Made by a program: the position numbers and the translations under genes. 64,000 nt of DNA from Begonia masoniana (Eukaryota > Streptophyta > Magnoliopsida > Cucurbitales > Begoniaceae): assembly GCA_022432975.1 (NCBI GenBank), contig CM039508.1:22151213-22215212 (forward strand), in the 5' to 3' direction. Of the stretch, positions 12,194-24,040 are shown in pieces. The notes under the pieces are model-generated. The model saw only the letters and a list, made by a program, of their open reading frames with translations, had not been told where the DNA came from and made no database searches. Numbering within the stretch: the stretch's first letter is position 1; every line of letters starts with the position of its first letter.

Positions 12194-13330
12194 TTAAAAT
12201 ATATGGGTACTGCTCCAAATATTTGCCCTGACTCTTAATATGTTTGAGAGCCTAGTAGTCAGTGTGTATGATAAATTCTTTGGACAAAATGTAGTTTGCC
12301 ATTGTTCTAGGGCTCGTATGATGGCATAGAACTCCTTGTCATAAGTGGAGTAATTAAGCAAAGCCCCCTTAAGTTTCTCACTAAAATATGCAAGAGCTCT
12401 CCATTCTTGTGAAAGAATGGCACCTATACCCACTCTGGATGCATCACTTTCGATCTCGAATACCTTATTAAAGTTCGGTAGTGCTAGGACAAGGGATTTA
12501 CAAAGTTTATCCTTAATTAGTTCGAAACTATGTTGGCAAGCTGGTGTCCATTAGAACTCTTATCCTTTCTTAGTGCAATCTGTGATAGGCGCCATCTTGG
12601 TGCTAAAGTTCTTAATAAATCTTTGGTAGAATGAGGCTAGGCCATGGTAGCTACGTACTTCCGTCATTCCTGTAGGTGTGGGTCAATTCTTAATGGCTTC
12701 GATTTTTGCTTCATCTGCCTCTATTCCATTTTTAGTGACCCCTAGGAAATAGATCTTTTCTTGAGAGAATGAGCACTTTTTAAGGTTACCAAAAAGTTTT
12801 GCATTTCCAAGGGTCTAGAAGAGAATAACTAGATGATCAAGGTGCAAAGGTTAGTTTAGACTATAGACCAAGATATCATCAAAATAAACGACTATAAACT
12901 TGCTTAGAAAGTCCTTCAAAACATAATGCAATAAACGCATGAATGTGCTATAGGCGTTTGACAACCCAAATGGCATCACCATCCATTCAAACAATCTGTA
13001 TTTCGTCTTAAAGGTTGTCTTCCACTCGTCACCTTCTCTCATCTGGATTTGGTGATAACCGCTTTTTAAGTCCACTTTTGATAATATAGACGCTCTACTG
13101 AGTTCACCTAACATGTCCTCCAATAGGGAAATATGGAACCTATACTTGATAGTAATTTGGTTAATGACTCTACTATCCACGCACATCATTGCAGAGCCAT
13201 CTTTCTTCAGAACTAGTAAGGTGGGTACAGCGCAAAGGCTCATGGATTCTCTAATATAGCCCTTCTCTAACAATTCTTAAACTTGACCTTGGAGTTCCTT
13301 AGTCTCTTCAGGGTTCATCCTATAGGTTGG
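12194..13330 (-). pseudogene. E1 reverse transcriptase and RNase H, broken
   Basis: Minus strand 13273-12851 holds the RT palm: [40 protein letters not shown] and the catalytic motif YFDDILVYS (usual YVDDILVYS). Sequence below 12850 continues in other frames through the thumb and connection. RNase H begins near 12470 with [15 protein letters not shown], followed by [22 protein letters not shown]. Stops interrupt several places, for instance after 12851 and near 12250. The enzyme family copies element RNA into cDNA in virus-like particles. This copy is inactive. Confidence 0.85.
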
Positions 13331-13599
13331 TCGATTTGGTAAAACAGCTCCTGGTTGTAAGCCTATTTCATGTTCTATACCTCATATAGGAGGTAATCCT
13401 TGAGGTAACTCCTCGGGAAATACGTCCTGGAAATCCTTCAATAAGCTCTGGACGGCAGTAGGAATATCTCTTATCTCTTTTACTCTTTCTCTCTAAATAA
13501 AACTAAAATAAGGGGCTCCTTTTTTAGTATGGATGCCTCTAATTCCTTTCTTGACATCAAGATATTAGCTTTATCTCTTCCTTTCTTTGTGGCTGCTTC

Positions 13600-14079
13600 A
13601 TCTTTAGTTATTTTCTCTGGGGTTAAGGGTGCAAGCTTGACGGTCTTTCCTCCAAATTTGAAAGAATAATAGTTGGTATAGCCATCGTGTGCTACCTTCC
13701 TATCATACTACCAAGGTCTTCCTAGAAGTAGATGTCTGGCATTCATAGGAACAACGTCACAAAGTACAGAATCTTTATACTTTCCCATAGTGAACTCAAT
13801 AGTTACATGCTTAGAGACTTTTACGTCGTCCTTATCATCTAACAATCGTAACTTGTAAGGGTGTGGATGTAAATTGGTCTCTAAACTTAATGTTTCGACC
13901 ATGTCACATGAAGCTACGTTAGTGCAACTTCCACCATCAATGATCAAAGAACATACCCTATCCTTTATCATGCAGCGACTGTGAAAGATATTTTCTCGTT
14001 GACAGTCCTCTTCATTGTTCTTAGTTACAAGAGTCCTTCGAATAATCATAAGTAGGGGTCCTTCTAAAGCATAGACCAC
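13600..14079 (-). pseudogene. E1 aspartic protease region, broken
   Basis: The minus-strand frame 14079-13708 contains the active-site neighbourhood RVCSLIIDGGSCTNVAS and ends with ARHLLLGRPW, the usual C-terminal LLGRPW of gypsy proteases. A stop directly follows LLGRPW. Homologous sequence (TNYYSFKFGGKTVKLAPLTP) continues afterwards, so the frame was once fused to RT. The role in the family is cleavage of the Gag-Pol polyprotein. Confidence 0.8.
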
Positions 14080-14099
14080 TTCGTCATCGGATTCAACTT

Positions 14100-14934
14100 C
14101 TTCTATAATCTCCTATATTTTCTCGTCCTCGCTTTTGATTTCACCTATACTCTCCTTGAGTATCATCACTGGTTGGTTCGGATTATTTTTGGCTATATGC
14201 TCGTATCCGAGGCATTTGAAACACTAAATCTTACGTTCCTTTGATTGGTTTGTTATTGTGGGCTTGTTGTTATTGTCTTTCGTGGGCCAACTGTTTGTGA
14301 AGGGCTTCTTTTATTCTACCTTGGTAGTTGCTTTCGTAGTTTTTGGTTTTTGTATATAAACATGTTGGAAACCGTCCCGCCTCTCCTCTTCAATTGTCTT
14401 TCAACTTTTTATGGCTAATTGAGTTACTGAATCCAATGAATCTAGTGATTGTAGTTCCACCATATCGCCGATATCTCGATTTAATCCTCTAATGAACCTA
14501 GCAATTATTTGTTCTTCAGGTTCATTCCATCCTCCTTTGATTCTCAGCATCTCAAATTCAGTGAGATATTCCTCCACCGTTTGTCCTCTTTATAATAGCT
14601 TCTGCATTTGTAGGAATAGCTCCTTTCTGTAGTGTCCGAGTACGAACCTCTTTCGCATAAGGGACTTCATTTCTCTCTATGTGGTGATAGGTGGTCCTTC
14701 ATCGCTTTGCCTCCTTTGAGCCTTCAAATTTTCCCACCATAGGGAGGCATAGCCTGTTAGCTCAACAGCTACTAGTTGTATCCTAGTCCTTTCGAAATAT
14801 CCATAATACTCAAAAACTTTCTCTACTTTGTCGACACAATCCAAATATACGTCTCCATTGCTCAATCTGTTAAAAGATGGTACGGATAATTTGGCATGTT
14901 TGTAATCCTCATTATCCTTTCGTTGGTTGGTCAT
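14100..14934 (-). pseudogene. E1 gag, broken
   Basis: The start ATG is at 14934-14932. The frame runs KLSVPSFNRLSNGDVYLD, a WWENLKAQRR block and then stops near 14677. The retrotransposon-gag core continues with TVEEYLTEFEMLRI and IARFIRGLNRDI. A zinc knuckle CFKCLGYEHIAKNN lies near 14220; the last cysteine of CX2CX4HX4C is replaced by Asn. Several in-frame stops separate the parts. The protein class forms the particle and binds RNA. Confidence 0.8.
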
Positions 14935-15281
14935 AAAGTTCTCCTCCCCTTCGATCCATTCTTCATCATAATATCCATGGCCTTGAAACCTTTTCCTAGG
15001 GGTTCGGATCTATTTCTTTGTAAAGTCTCTTGGATAGTTCTCTAGGTTTATTGTTCCTTTTCTCGTTTATCAAGGCATCAAATTTTAGGCTAATTACATT
15101 TACTTAATTGTGTAGATCATTGACTGTCTCAATCAAGCCATTAATTTGTCCTTGTAGGCTAGACTCTCCCTCTTTATGGCTTTCATTTTCGATTTGGGGC
15201 ACTTCCTTGCACCGGGCCACTTCTTGATTATAATTAATTCCACTTCTTGTTGTCATCTTAAAGGATCTACTTATTCCGAAG
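14935..15281 (-). other. E1 5' leader, gag-proximal part
   Basis: This lies between gag and nested LTR L2. The leader resumes at 17704-18268 up to the primer site. I see no coding motif or structured element in either part beyond AT-rich sequence. Confidence 0.5.
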
Positions 15282-15286
15282 TATTA

Positions 15287-17698
15287 TGTGACGTCCCTTA
15301 TTCTATACCCTTAAATTTTTGTAAAATTTTTCATTTTTGGACATTAAGTAAATTTCGACTTCTAAAGCTTTAAATCAAATTTAAATCATTGAAACCATCT
15401 TCAAAATCATTTATAGAAAACAACTTATATCAATAAATTAAAAAAGCCAGCGATTTGCCAAGGGAAAAGGGCAGAATCGCCCTTTTTCATCAGCCGATCA
15501 ATCGGCCATTTTAGCCTATCGATCGGCTATTGCAAAATAATGAGGGTGATCGATCGCCCTCATATAAGGCGACCGATCGTCCCTCTGGCGATCGATCCCC
15601 AGCCGAACGATCGCCCCTTCTGGCGATCAATCGGCTACCTCTCTGGAAACACCAGAGAGTTAGCGCTTCTTCTTGCCGATCGATCGTCCTCCCAGGTGAT
15701 AGATCGGCAACCTCTCTGGATTTTGAAATCCAGAGAACTTGCCTGTCCCATCCCTTTTCTTTCAACTCTCTGCACGCACACACACACACTTCACAATTTT
15801 TTCTTCCTTCCTATTTCCCTTTCATCAAATTACAATAAAACACAATAATTCTTCTATCCTCATGCACTTCTCAATTTTCTCAATCACCCAAAAACTACTC
15901 GCAACATAATAAAAAATGTAGCCAAATTTCATAAAAACAAACTGTGTGGATCCGTTTAAAAACTAAACAATTCCCCCTGTTTAAAAGAAAACTCCAAGCA
16001 GTTCCAGTAAAATTTAAAAAGCATCAACGACTAACCTAGGCAATCGGAAACTAACAATCGCACGAAAACTACTCAAAATAGAATCCATCCATAATTCATC
16101 AAAATATTTTCATTAACATTCTAAGCTCCCAACAGAGCACTACATCAACCTAAATGTACCATCTATACATTTTCTACCTATCTCTAATCCAAAATACCTT
16201 TACGTCGTCTCCCACAGGTCAAAAGTCACTCTGACTACGCCAGCACACTCCCACGGGAACTCTTCTTCAACCTGCTCATACATCGGGTGGAGGGATATCA
16301 TCCTCACCTGTATCAAGGTCAGCTACACTATAGAGATATTCTATGAGCTACAGGCTCAGTTAATCTACAAAAATGAGAATGCATGCAATGCATATGCAGT
16401 TCATAAAATCATGCATCATTTTCATTATTTAGTTACATAACATAGGTGTCACCGGGGGTTGACTCTCACCAGATGGAGAGGGCACATCTGGCGGTTAAAT
16501 AGCCCTTTCCATCTACCGAGGGGAAAACATGCTCCTCCTCTCAGGATAGCCATGTTTGAACCCCACCCCGACATGAGCGTAATTACATACATTCATATAT
16601 TTTCATTAGCCAATTCTTTTTATGAAAACGTATGCGAAAATTCATTTTTCGCGCTAGTTCAGAAACATGATGCATGAACAGGGATTGTGCATTAAAAGTA
16701 AGAAAAGCATAGAGCAATCTATAAAAAACCTAGGAAAGCATTCTAATACAACAATCAACCTAAACTACCCATCCACTTATTCTAAAACTAATTAATTCAC
16801 TAATGTCCTCGATAACATTCTAACTCCTGGTGTAGGCCAAATCGGCCAAACAAAGCACGAAGACTTATCTCGTGTCCTTAGCAATCCGAGCTCTGTCCAC
16901 AAGCATTGTTCACCTAAGGCAATTCATAACAATCGTCATTAAAACCGGTTTTAGGAAATCAAATTTCGAAGACTAATGAAACTCCTAGCTAAAGGAAATT
17001 TCCTAAAACTCTATTTTAACTCATTCAGGCATTTCGTTGAGCAATTCGCGCTCGACATTTCTAAACCTCCATTAATGGAGTTTTCCAAAACCTCAAATAC
17101 CCAATTTTTTTAACCAAAACATCAAATACACATATTATTTCGGTTAACTACGCTCAATAATCATAAATGCGGCAATACCTAACCGTTTCTAACATAACCC
17201 AACTAATTTGACAAAAACCTAACGGAACCCTAGCCGTTTAACAACCCTAAAGTTGGAAGCTAATGCCAGGAAATGCTAGAATCTTACCTAGGAAACAATT
17301 TCGGGAAGGAAACGAGAAACACCGCCATTGATCGGAAGAGGAATTGCTGGTGACTTGAAGGAGAAGCGTCGCCTGGAAGGGAGAAGTCGCCAAAAAGAGG
17401 AGAGGAGAGAAAATCACGTTAAGTGTGGAGGAGGAGAAGGGTTTTTGGGATTTTAATGAATTTGAGTTGTCAAATGACAAGTTTGCCCCTCCTCATGATT
17501 TTCCTTTAATTCTCTTCTGATTTCATTAATTGATTCATCAATCCGTTTTCTCCAAATTTTCATATCTCACCAATAATTCCAATTTATTGCTAGGACTCTA
17601 TTAAAACTTTCTGTATGCAAAACGGACATAATTCACTATATTTACAAAATTACCATTGTATAATAAAATTCTAAGATCCCGTAAAATCGGGTGTTACA
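15287..17698 (-). mobile_element. L2: solo LTR, 2412 bp
   Basis: On the minus strand it begins TGTAACACCCGATTTTACGG and ends GGGACGTCACA. Perfect 5-bp duplications TATTA lie at 15282-15286 and 17699-17703. There is no internal domain, so it is a solo LTR from unequal recombination. The intron-like module is present but decayed: the donor reads GAG|ATAAGT near 16868 and the acceptor GTGTAG near 16323. A ~130-bp block at 16445-16580 is the reverse complement of 54770-54900 in L5, which makes L2 and L5 one subfamily. Confidence 0.9.
15485..15720. repeat. GATCGATC-type short palindrome cluster in L2
   Basis: About ten degenerate GATCGATCG/GCCGATCAATCGGC motifs are spaced roughly 20-30 bp apart. 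Similar clusters occupy the 3' part of other LTRs here. Open frames crossing the cluster on both strands appear incidental. Confidence 0.8.
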
Positions 17699-17703
17699 TA
17701 TTA

Positions 17704-18268
17704 TGAGATAATATAGAATTCTTACGTTTTAGGAAAGTCAATATCTCAGGTAATCAAGAGTATAACAATAACACTAAATAGAATTAATTAAGGAATAATT
17801 TTCTTAGTGCAACTTTAATTAAAAAGGAAAGAAGAGAACAATGATTAGATAGCAAGTAAATCAATTTGGTATAATGCGAAATAATTAAGCATATTAATTA
17901 CAAGCACAATATGGAGTTTAGGAATAAGATTAACAAGCTTTGCTAATAATTTTCTTTAACAATATATTCAAATAGTCTTAGGTTTAAATAACCCTCTTAG
18001 CTTAACAATAAAATTCGATTAGAAATATTTTTTTGCCAACCAAATTGATATGAACTGAATCAAGCAAAATCAACTAATAATAGGTTCCAAAATTTTAAGA
18101 TCAAAGTTATTAAAATCCAACTAAAATGAACCAATAATTTTTTCATGCAATTCTCGATTTTTTTGGTTAATCTGGTTAGATCAAAAATTAAACCAAATAA
18201 AGTTAAATGTAATCTTAAACAAAAACAGAAATAAAGACTAACAAAGATGCACAAAGGAAGCACCTTGT
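17704..18268 (-). other. E1 5' leader next to the primer site
   Basis: AT-rich sequence between L2 and the primer-binding site. No recognisable frame, repeat or RNA is seen. Confidence 0.5.
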
Positions 18269-18280
18269 CCTCTGATACCA
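18269..18280 (-). other. E1 primer-binding site
   Basis: The + sequence CCTCTGATACCA is the complement of TGGTATCAGAGG, a tRNA-Met-type primer site. It lies 2 nt from the LTR edge at 18283. Confidence 0.8.
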
Positions 18281-19172
18281 AATGACAAAGAATCAGACCT
18301 GCAAAACCAAGTTAAGAAAGCACAAAATACGATTGGTTCTCTCTCAGCTCAATGCGAAGAGAACCCCAATAGAATGTAGTATATTTCAATCAATTCTTAA
18401 CCAAATACCATGAAAATTGATAGAGAACTTACTAGACGTGCTTTTCAGAAGAAAGCTCACTCAGATGAGAAAGTTGTGCACAAAACAACCCTAGCTGGTC
18501 CAAGAAGTCAATGTGAGTACTTTCGGATGAGTGTTCCTTCAAGAAGGATAACTCCAGCTTAGGGCCAGGTTTACCACCCTCATACTATGAGTCTAACCTC
18601 AAAAGGAAGGTGAGGAAATGTGTCAATTGAGAGTATACAAGCATGACATCCTCTCATTGATCTCTATATCCAGATAGAGTATGGCTGAGTTTGCGTGAGT
18701 TCAAATGGTTAGAGGGAAATGATAAATTTCTTGATTTTGCTCGGCCGTGTGATTTCGCGCACTCCATTGATGATTGTGACAAAGGTCAGGCCATCTTTTC
18801 CATGCATGAGTAGTCCAAGCTCATCCTTGAGTAATTCATCCAATAAGCCTCTTTCAAGGGTGATCTTTTAGTATGATCCTAATATGTGCGCGCCTCCGTT
18901 TGTTTCAATGGTAATTCCTTATGGCCTAATCGAGCAAGTGTCAAACCATAGCCAACCAAACTATCTTTATCTAAATGTATGCATGATTTAAAGAACAACA
19001 AGAAGGTCAATGTTCGCCAAAAGAAAATACAAAGAAAAATGCTAATGCTCACCCCAAACAAACACATAAGATAACTTGGTTACATAATGTTGATTTTGGG
19101 AAGACAAATTCTCTCTTCCTTGTAACTTTAATCCGGGGGCGATTCTCATGAGAGCATGTGCAAAGGATTATC

Positions 19173-21895
19173 TGTAACACCCGAGAATTTTCTATAACGC
19201 GTAGAGGTCTAAGATTAAACGATTAGAGGGTTAATGTTTAAGAATGAAAGGTTTAGAAACAAAGCAAAGTGAAGAAGAGGGTTGAAAAGTCAAAAGGATT
19301 AGGTTTGAAATTCAAGGGTTGGAAAAGTCAAAAGTTGTTTTAACCAATAGGATGTTAGATAATTAGGTGGAATAAAATTTATTAAATTGAATGGAAAATG
19401 GGGATTTAAAGGTTCATTTCACGTTGGATTTAAAGGAGAGAAAAGAGAGGGTTTTGGTGCAATTTTAAAAAGAATGGTGGAGGAAAAGAAAAAGTGGAAA
19501 ATAGATTAGGTTAAAAGGTGATTTTCCTTTTTCTTTCTTCATCTTCATCGGCCTCTCTCCTTCTCCTTCATAGCCGACTCCTCTCCTTCTCTTTCCTTCA
19601 TTTTTGCAATAGTTTTCAAGGTAATAATGCATGGGTTTTTATGCTAATATATTTAGGTGATGGTTTTTAAGGTTTTTAGAGTGTTTTGGGTGAATTTGCT
19701 TAGGGTTTGGAAAACCCTAAGTGTGACTTCCGAAAATTGAGTTTAAGTGTTAATTTTCTTTCCAAATTTGATGATTAAATTGTTGAATGAATTGGTTTAG
19801 GTGGTTTATGAAGTTAGAATAAGAATTGGAAGTGAGTTTGGAAAAAACCAGAATTTGGCATCAAGGGGGCCGATTCTATTTTCTGGAATTCGGGTTGGCC
19901 AAGTTGTGTATTTGGAAAATGTAAGTGCTTCAATGGATAGTAGACGTGTAGAGGTTTCCGAATTGGGATGGCACGTCAAAATCCGTTGAAAAACGAGAAA
20001 GTTATGGCCGTTTGAATGTGGACGGTAAAAATTGTATAAAAATCGGGTTTGGTGGCTTTAGGTTGAAAAGTTAATGTTAGTTTGGTTAGTAGATTTCTTT
20101 AGAATCCTTTAGTGTGTTACTAAGTTAAGTTTTCATTATTTTAGGTTATCGAGCGTGTAATTTGGTCGGACAGAGTGAGCGAGAACGTGCCGAGACACCA
20201 GGTAAGTAGTGGTAGCTATTCCTTCGCCTTCGGGCCTACACCATAGAACGGTAGGGTTATTTATTTCGTGTTGTGTTTGGTTGCATATTCGTTGACATGC
20301 ATCATGGTTTTAAGTTAAACGAAAATGTGAATTTCTTGCATGGTTTGGTTGTGAGCGTGAACGTAATCAGATAAAGTGAATTGTAAAATGCATCTCAAAT
20401 AGTGTGCCTTGTCAGGATGAGGTGCTGGTGTGTAGCACTCCGAAGGGAACTCTATGAGAGATGACCGGTTAAAACACAAAATCCTGAATAGTGTGCCTTG
20501 TCGGGATGAGGTACTGGTGTGTAGCACCCCGAGGGGACCTCTATGAAGGATGATTGGCTAAAATACGTAAAGGTCGTGAGTATGAATTCCTAGACGGTTA
20601 TAGGATTCTACGATCGACGAGGGAGGTCATGTATAGTCATCCTAGACGGTTATGGGATGTGTGCTATCTGGTCTTGCTCTAGTGGTTCAGAGTGTGGCCA
20701 TCCTAGACGGTTATGGGATGTGTGCCAACTCGTTCCACACGGCTTATAAAAGATTAAAGCAACGAACAGCTAATAAGCACAACTGAGTGTTAGAAACTTC
20801 ATGTGTTAGGTTAATTGCATTGTGTGTTGTCGCATTTGTATTTCCCTACTTGCTAAGCATTAGGCTTACATTTTGTGTTCTATGGTGTCAAAATTTGTTG
20901 GGAAACGTGCCCAAAATACGTTTAAAATACGTCAAAAAATATCGAGTTAAAATAATTTAGAAATAGAAAAATTTTTAAAAAAATTAAAAGTCTCGGGTTA
21001 CTGTTCATGCACGCGCACCGTGCGCGCCCCGCGCGCCCAAGCACCCCATTTCGACCCTTCTCTCTTTTCATCAAATTTTTTTCCGAGCCAAACTTCTTCA
21101 AAAATCTCGAAATTTTTACCATACACTCCCAACACCCAAAACTTTATGTCTCGTAAAAATCTCGAAAAAAAATGACTTAAAATAGTCATTGAAAACGTAT
21201 AGCAAAACGAACCCGACATTATTGACTTTTTAACAAAAACCGGCAATATAACGGCTAAAAGTTTATAATCCAAAAACCTGAAAAACAAACACATTTAAAA
21301 CCACAATTCAACCCCAAGTCTCACCAGAATCAAACACTCCTATATACACACATCAATTCTAACAAAACAACCACACATATCAAACCACAAACAAACCAAT
21401 CACCCGTTCTATATAACCCATCAATTATAACCCAAAACTAACCAAAACATATTCAACTATAAAACAAATCTCACAAAACTAACCATCGCATATACAATCC
21501 CACACCAACCAAACACCCCAAAGAATCAGGTCGAAGCGCCCCGACAATGGCCTGCACTAGCGAGCTCCGTGTATCCCCGACTACCCTAGTCCTGATCATC
21601 ACTCTCAAGCTCACCTGTCAACGCTCCGTCACCTACACCATAGAACACAAAATGTAAACCTAATACTTAGCAAGTAGGGAAATACAAATGTGACAACACA
21701 CAATGCAATCAACCTAACACATGCAGTTTCTAACACTTAGTTGTGCTTATTAGCTGTTCCAACAAATTTTGAGGGTTCGACAAACCCAAAAACGAGTCGT
21801 TAATTTATTGAAAAAAAAATTTTAAACGTCGTTTTAAACGCAGGATAGCTTAGCAAAGTGATGCACCGAGCCTGGGCGGATTCAGGGGCGTTACA
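19173..21895 (+). mobile_element. L3: solo LTR, 2723 bp, with internal inversion
   Basis: It begins TGTAACACCCGAGAATTT and ends GGGGCGTTACA, between perfect repeats TTATC (19168-19172 and 21896-21900). It resembles the E3 LTR over its first half: a 'ccttcgggcctacaccat' block and repeats with GTAGCACYCCG at 20400-20540. Donor-like CCAG|GTAAGT is at 20202. The acceptor half is inverted (see the inverted structure). No internal domain is present. Confidence 0.9.
20760..21774. repeat. Inversion with inverted duplication inside L3
   Basis: Forward sequence 20765-20888 recurs as its reverse complement at about 21640-21765. Everything between 20889 and about 21774 reads as the reverse complement of the normal LTR 3' half; compare 28640-28760. 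The breakpoints carry CAAAATTTGTTGG (20889) and its complement CCAACAAATTTTG (about 21762). After 21775 the normal LTR 3' end resumes in + orientation. Confidence 0.75.
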
Positions 21896-22039
21896 TTATC
21901 CATGTCCATAGAGTTCGGCTCCCATTTTAAGTTAGCAAAAGTCTTCATGCCTGCAAAACTAGCAAATGTGTTAGTTAAATTATTAACAGAATAACTTACC
22001 TTGGCTTGGTAACGGGTTAACAGCCTCCGTGGCATATCA

Positions 22040-22213
22040 CTCAACCATAATATAATCTCATAATTTCATAAGAAAAATATGAGAGTTTAAAGTGGAAGAA
22101 GAAATCACCAATAAAATTGTACCTCCCTCCAATCGCTGGAAATTGGCCAAGTGCCGACTGCTGTGGAATTCGATCGACACTTCAAACCCAAAATTGGAAT
22201 AGAGAAGTACTAG
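22040..22213. other. E1 target repeat, end of the E0 LTR, and flank of L4
   Basis: 22040-22044 is the E1 target repeat. 22045-22131 is the rest of the E0 right LTR. 22132-22213 is non-coding flank with a GATCGACACTTC motif like those after L4. Confidence 0.55.
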
Positions 22214-22539
22214 TGTAACGACCCGAGGAGGATCGTCACGTGTCATGACTTTCCTTTAAACTTATTCGTACTTTTATACCTCTGTAATCGGTGTATATAT
22301 TTTTTTTATATATATATCAAATCTCATTCTAACTTAACTTAAGTTCGCTGAACAACCACATTTAGCTTTCACTCCTGCCGGTCGCTAAACGACAAACATC
22401 CAGTTGTTCTACCGGCCTGCACGTGCATCTCACATGATTCATTAGACATCTATCGGCAGGCACACATATTTGCATCTGCCGACGGTCACGTGCATCACGC
22501 GTGACCAATTAAATCATCACTCAATTACAACGACAAAAG

Positions 22540-23090
22540 ACTGACTTATCTACCGATGACAAGGCACTCCATCTGCCGATGGCAACACACAACATCTGCC
22601 GATGGCATTTATACTACATCTTCCGATAGATTAACTCACATCATCTGCCGATGACGTGGCACTACATCTTCTGGTAGATTAACTCACATCATCTGCCGAT
22701 GACGTGGCACTACATCTTCTGGTAAGGCGGAATGACATTTCCATCTTCCGGTATCTTGACCTACTACACATGCCGATCTCTAGGCATATCGTCTGCTGAT
22801 GACGTCAGCCGGAAGACAAATACTTTTCCTCTTCCGATGACGTCCTCCGGAAGACAGACTTACCCGACTCCCATCACAATCCTCCTGTCGATTTCTACAC
22901 TTCAAAATAACACATCTCCTGCCGATAGACAAGTACTTTCATCTACCGACTACTAAACATTAACCTAACATCTTCTCTTCTTCTTCCGGTAGACAAGCAA
23001 ACTTCATCTACCGATTTCTAAACTCCATAATAACACTCACACCTTCCGATAGACAAATACATTTCGTCTACCGGCAGCACAAACATCATA
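22540..23090. repeat. CCGATGACGT / CTTCCGGTAGA short-repeat cluster in L4
   Basis: More than 20 degenerate motifs such as ATCTGCCGATGACGTGGCAC and CTTCCGGTAGAC occur at ~20-40 bp spacing. L6 (57725-58200) and L7 (62575-62825) carry related motifs, with the GACGT core most strongly shared. Confidence 0.8.
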
Positions 23091-23417
23091 ACTTCAAACT
23101 TAATACCGGGACACCAACAGAATAAACCACAGATTCATTAAAACTCATACAGCGGAAGACTTAGTTAAAATCACTCATTCTATATTCTTATAATATACTC
23201 ATAATCAGTATTCAAGCTAGACAAGTTCAAGCTCCATAATCATAAGTAACATCATCCTACTTAAACTTTTATGTTCATAGTTATCATTAAAACCTTAAGA
23301 GTAAAACCAGAGGGTCATAATCGCCATCCAGCCACAGACTTTCCACCCTGAGCACCTTCCAACAACCAGCTTAAACTTCATCCTCAACTTTGTATTCCTC
23401 ACCTGATATTTCTTCAC

Positions 23418-24040
23418 CTACATCGTAAGGTGTAACTGTAAGCCTAAGGCTTAGTAAGGAATGCAAACTATTATGAGTTCATGAATGCATAACTTGGCGA
23501 AAAACATGCTCATAAGTCTTTTCTTTTCACGTACTTGTTCTTAATCATCATTCATAATCGTATCTCGTATTCATTGTTCATAATCATCATTCGTAGACAT
23601 GCTCATATTCATCATTCCTTTCATCATTCATATTCTTCATTACATTATGTGGTTTAAGGGAGGATTTGTGCCGGTAAAGGGGGTTCGACAGTGAGTTTGA
23701 TCATGGTCCCTACTGCGGGTCGTATTCATATGTCCTACTGCGGACTGTGACATACGCCGAACCACCCCCAACCCTCACTTAACCACGTTGCATAAGTTTT
23801 ATCTTCTTATTTTATTCATGAGAAAACATATTTCAAAACATTTTCATATGCTTGAGAAGTAAAACATGATGCATAACATAAATGCACTTAATCATCGAAC
23901 TAAGACAGGGGAGAACATCAGAATAACATAACCATATCCATCGACATTTCATCAAACATATAGAAGACAACGTTCACTAAATCTAACATAGTCCTTTGAT
24001 GTAGGGCCCTATTGGCCGGAAACTTAGTACATTCACTTAC
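23418..24040 (-). other. Intron-like module of L4
   Basis: On the minus strand CCAG|GTAAGT is at 24040 and GATGTAG|GTG at 23418. The donor-side arm CCTACATC (24005-23998) is complementary to GATGTAGG at the acceptor (23424-23417). A hairpin GGCCAATAGGGCC precedes the arm. ATGCATCATG lies near 23869. Confidence 0.45.

Larger units (their letters stand above)
9471..22039 (-). mobile_element. E1: Ty3/gypsy retrotransposon with decayed gag-pol
   Basis: The LTRs at 9471-10836 and 18283-22039 share both termini. The minus strand starts TGATATGCC and ends TGTCA. The element is flanked by perfect 5-bp repeats CTCAA (9466-9470 and 22040-22044). The primer site lies at 18269-18280. On the minus strand the order is gag, protease, RT, RNase H, integrase, the Ty3/gypsy order. 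No chromodomain could be confirmed. Solo LTRs L2 (in the leader) and L3 (in the 5' LTR) are nested in it. The paralogous E0 LTR at about 3298-3310 shows the pre-insertion sequence. Confidence 0.9.
18283..22039 (-). mobile_element. E1 right (5') LTR, split by L3
   Basis: The two parts 18283-19172 and 21901-22039 together match the left LTR, minus ~300 bp lost near 18640. L3 with its TSD explains the gap. The TGATATGCC start on the minus strand lies at 22039. Confidence 0.85.
2008..22131 (-). mobile_element. E0: decayed gypsy-type LTR element carrying nested insertions
   Basis: Two ~2.4-kb LTR copies flank an internal region at 3988-7147. In + coordinates the LTR reads TGATGTGAAATT...CCTCCCTCCA, so on the minus strand it runs TGGAGGGAGG...TTTCACATCA. 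The tRNA-Met-like primer site is at 7134-7145, immediately left of the right LTR, which gives minus polarity. The left LTR is broken by L1/L0 and the MITE. The right LTR is broken by E1. The left target duplication is out of view; the right flank is ATCGC. Coding capacity is badly degraded. Confidence 0.6.

Noticed and set aside
15511..15838. Arg/Asp-Arg-Ser-rich proteins on both strands
   Set aside because: Translations of the GATCGATC cluster in L2, open in several frames at once.
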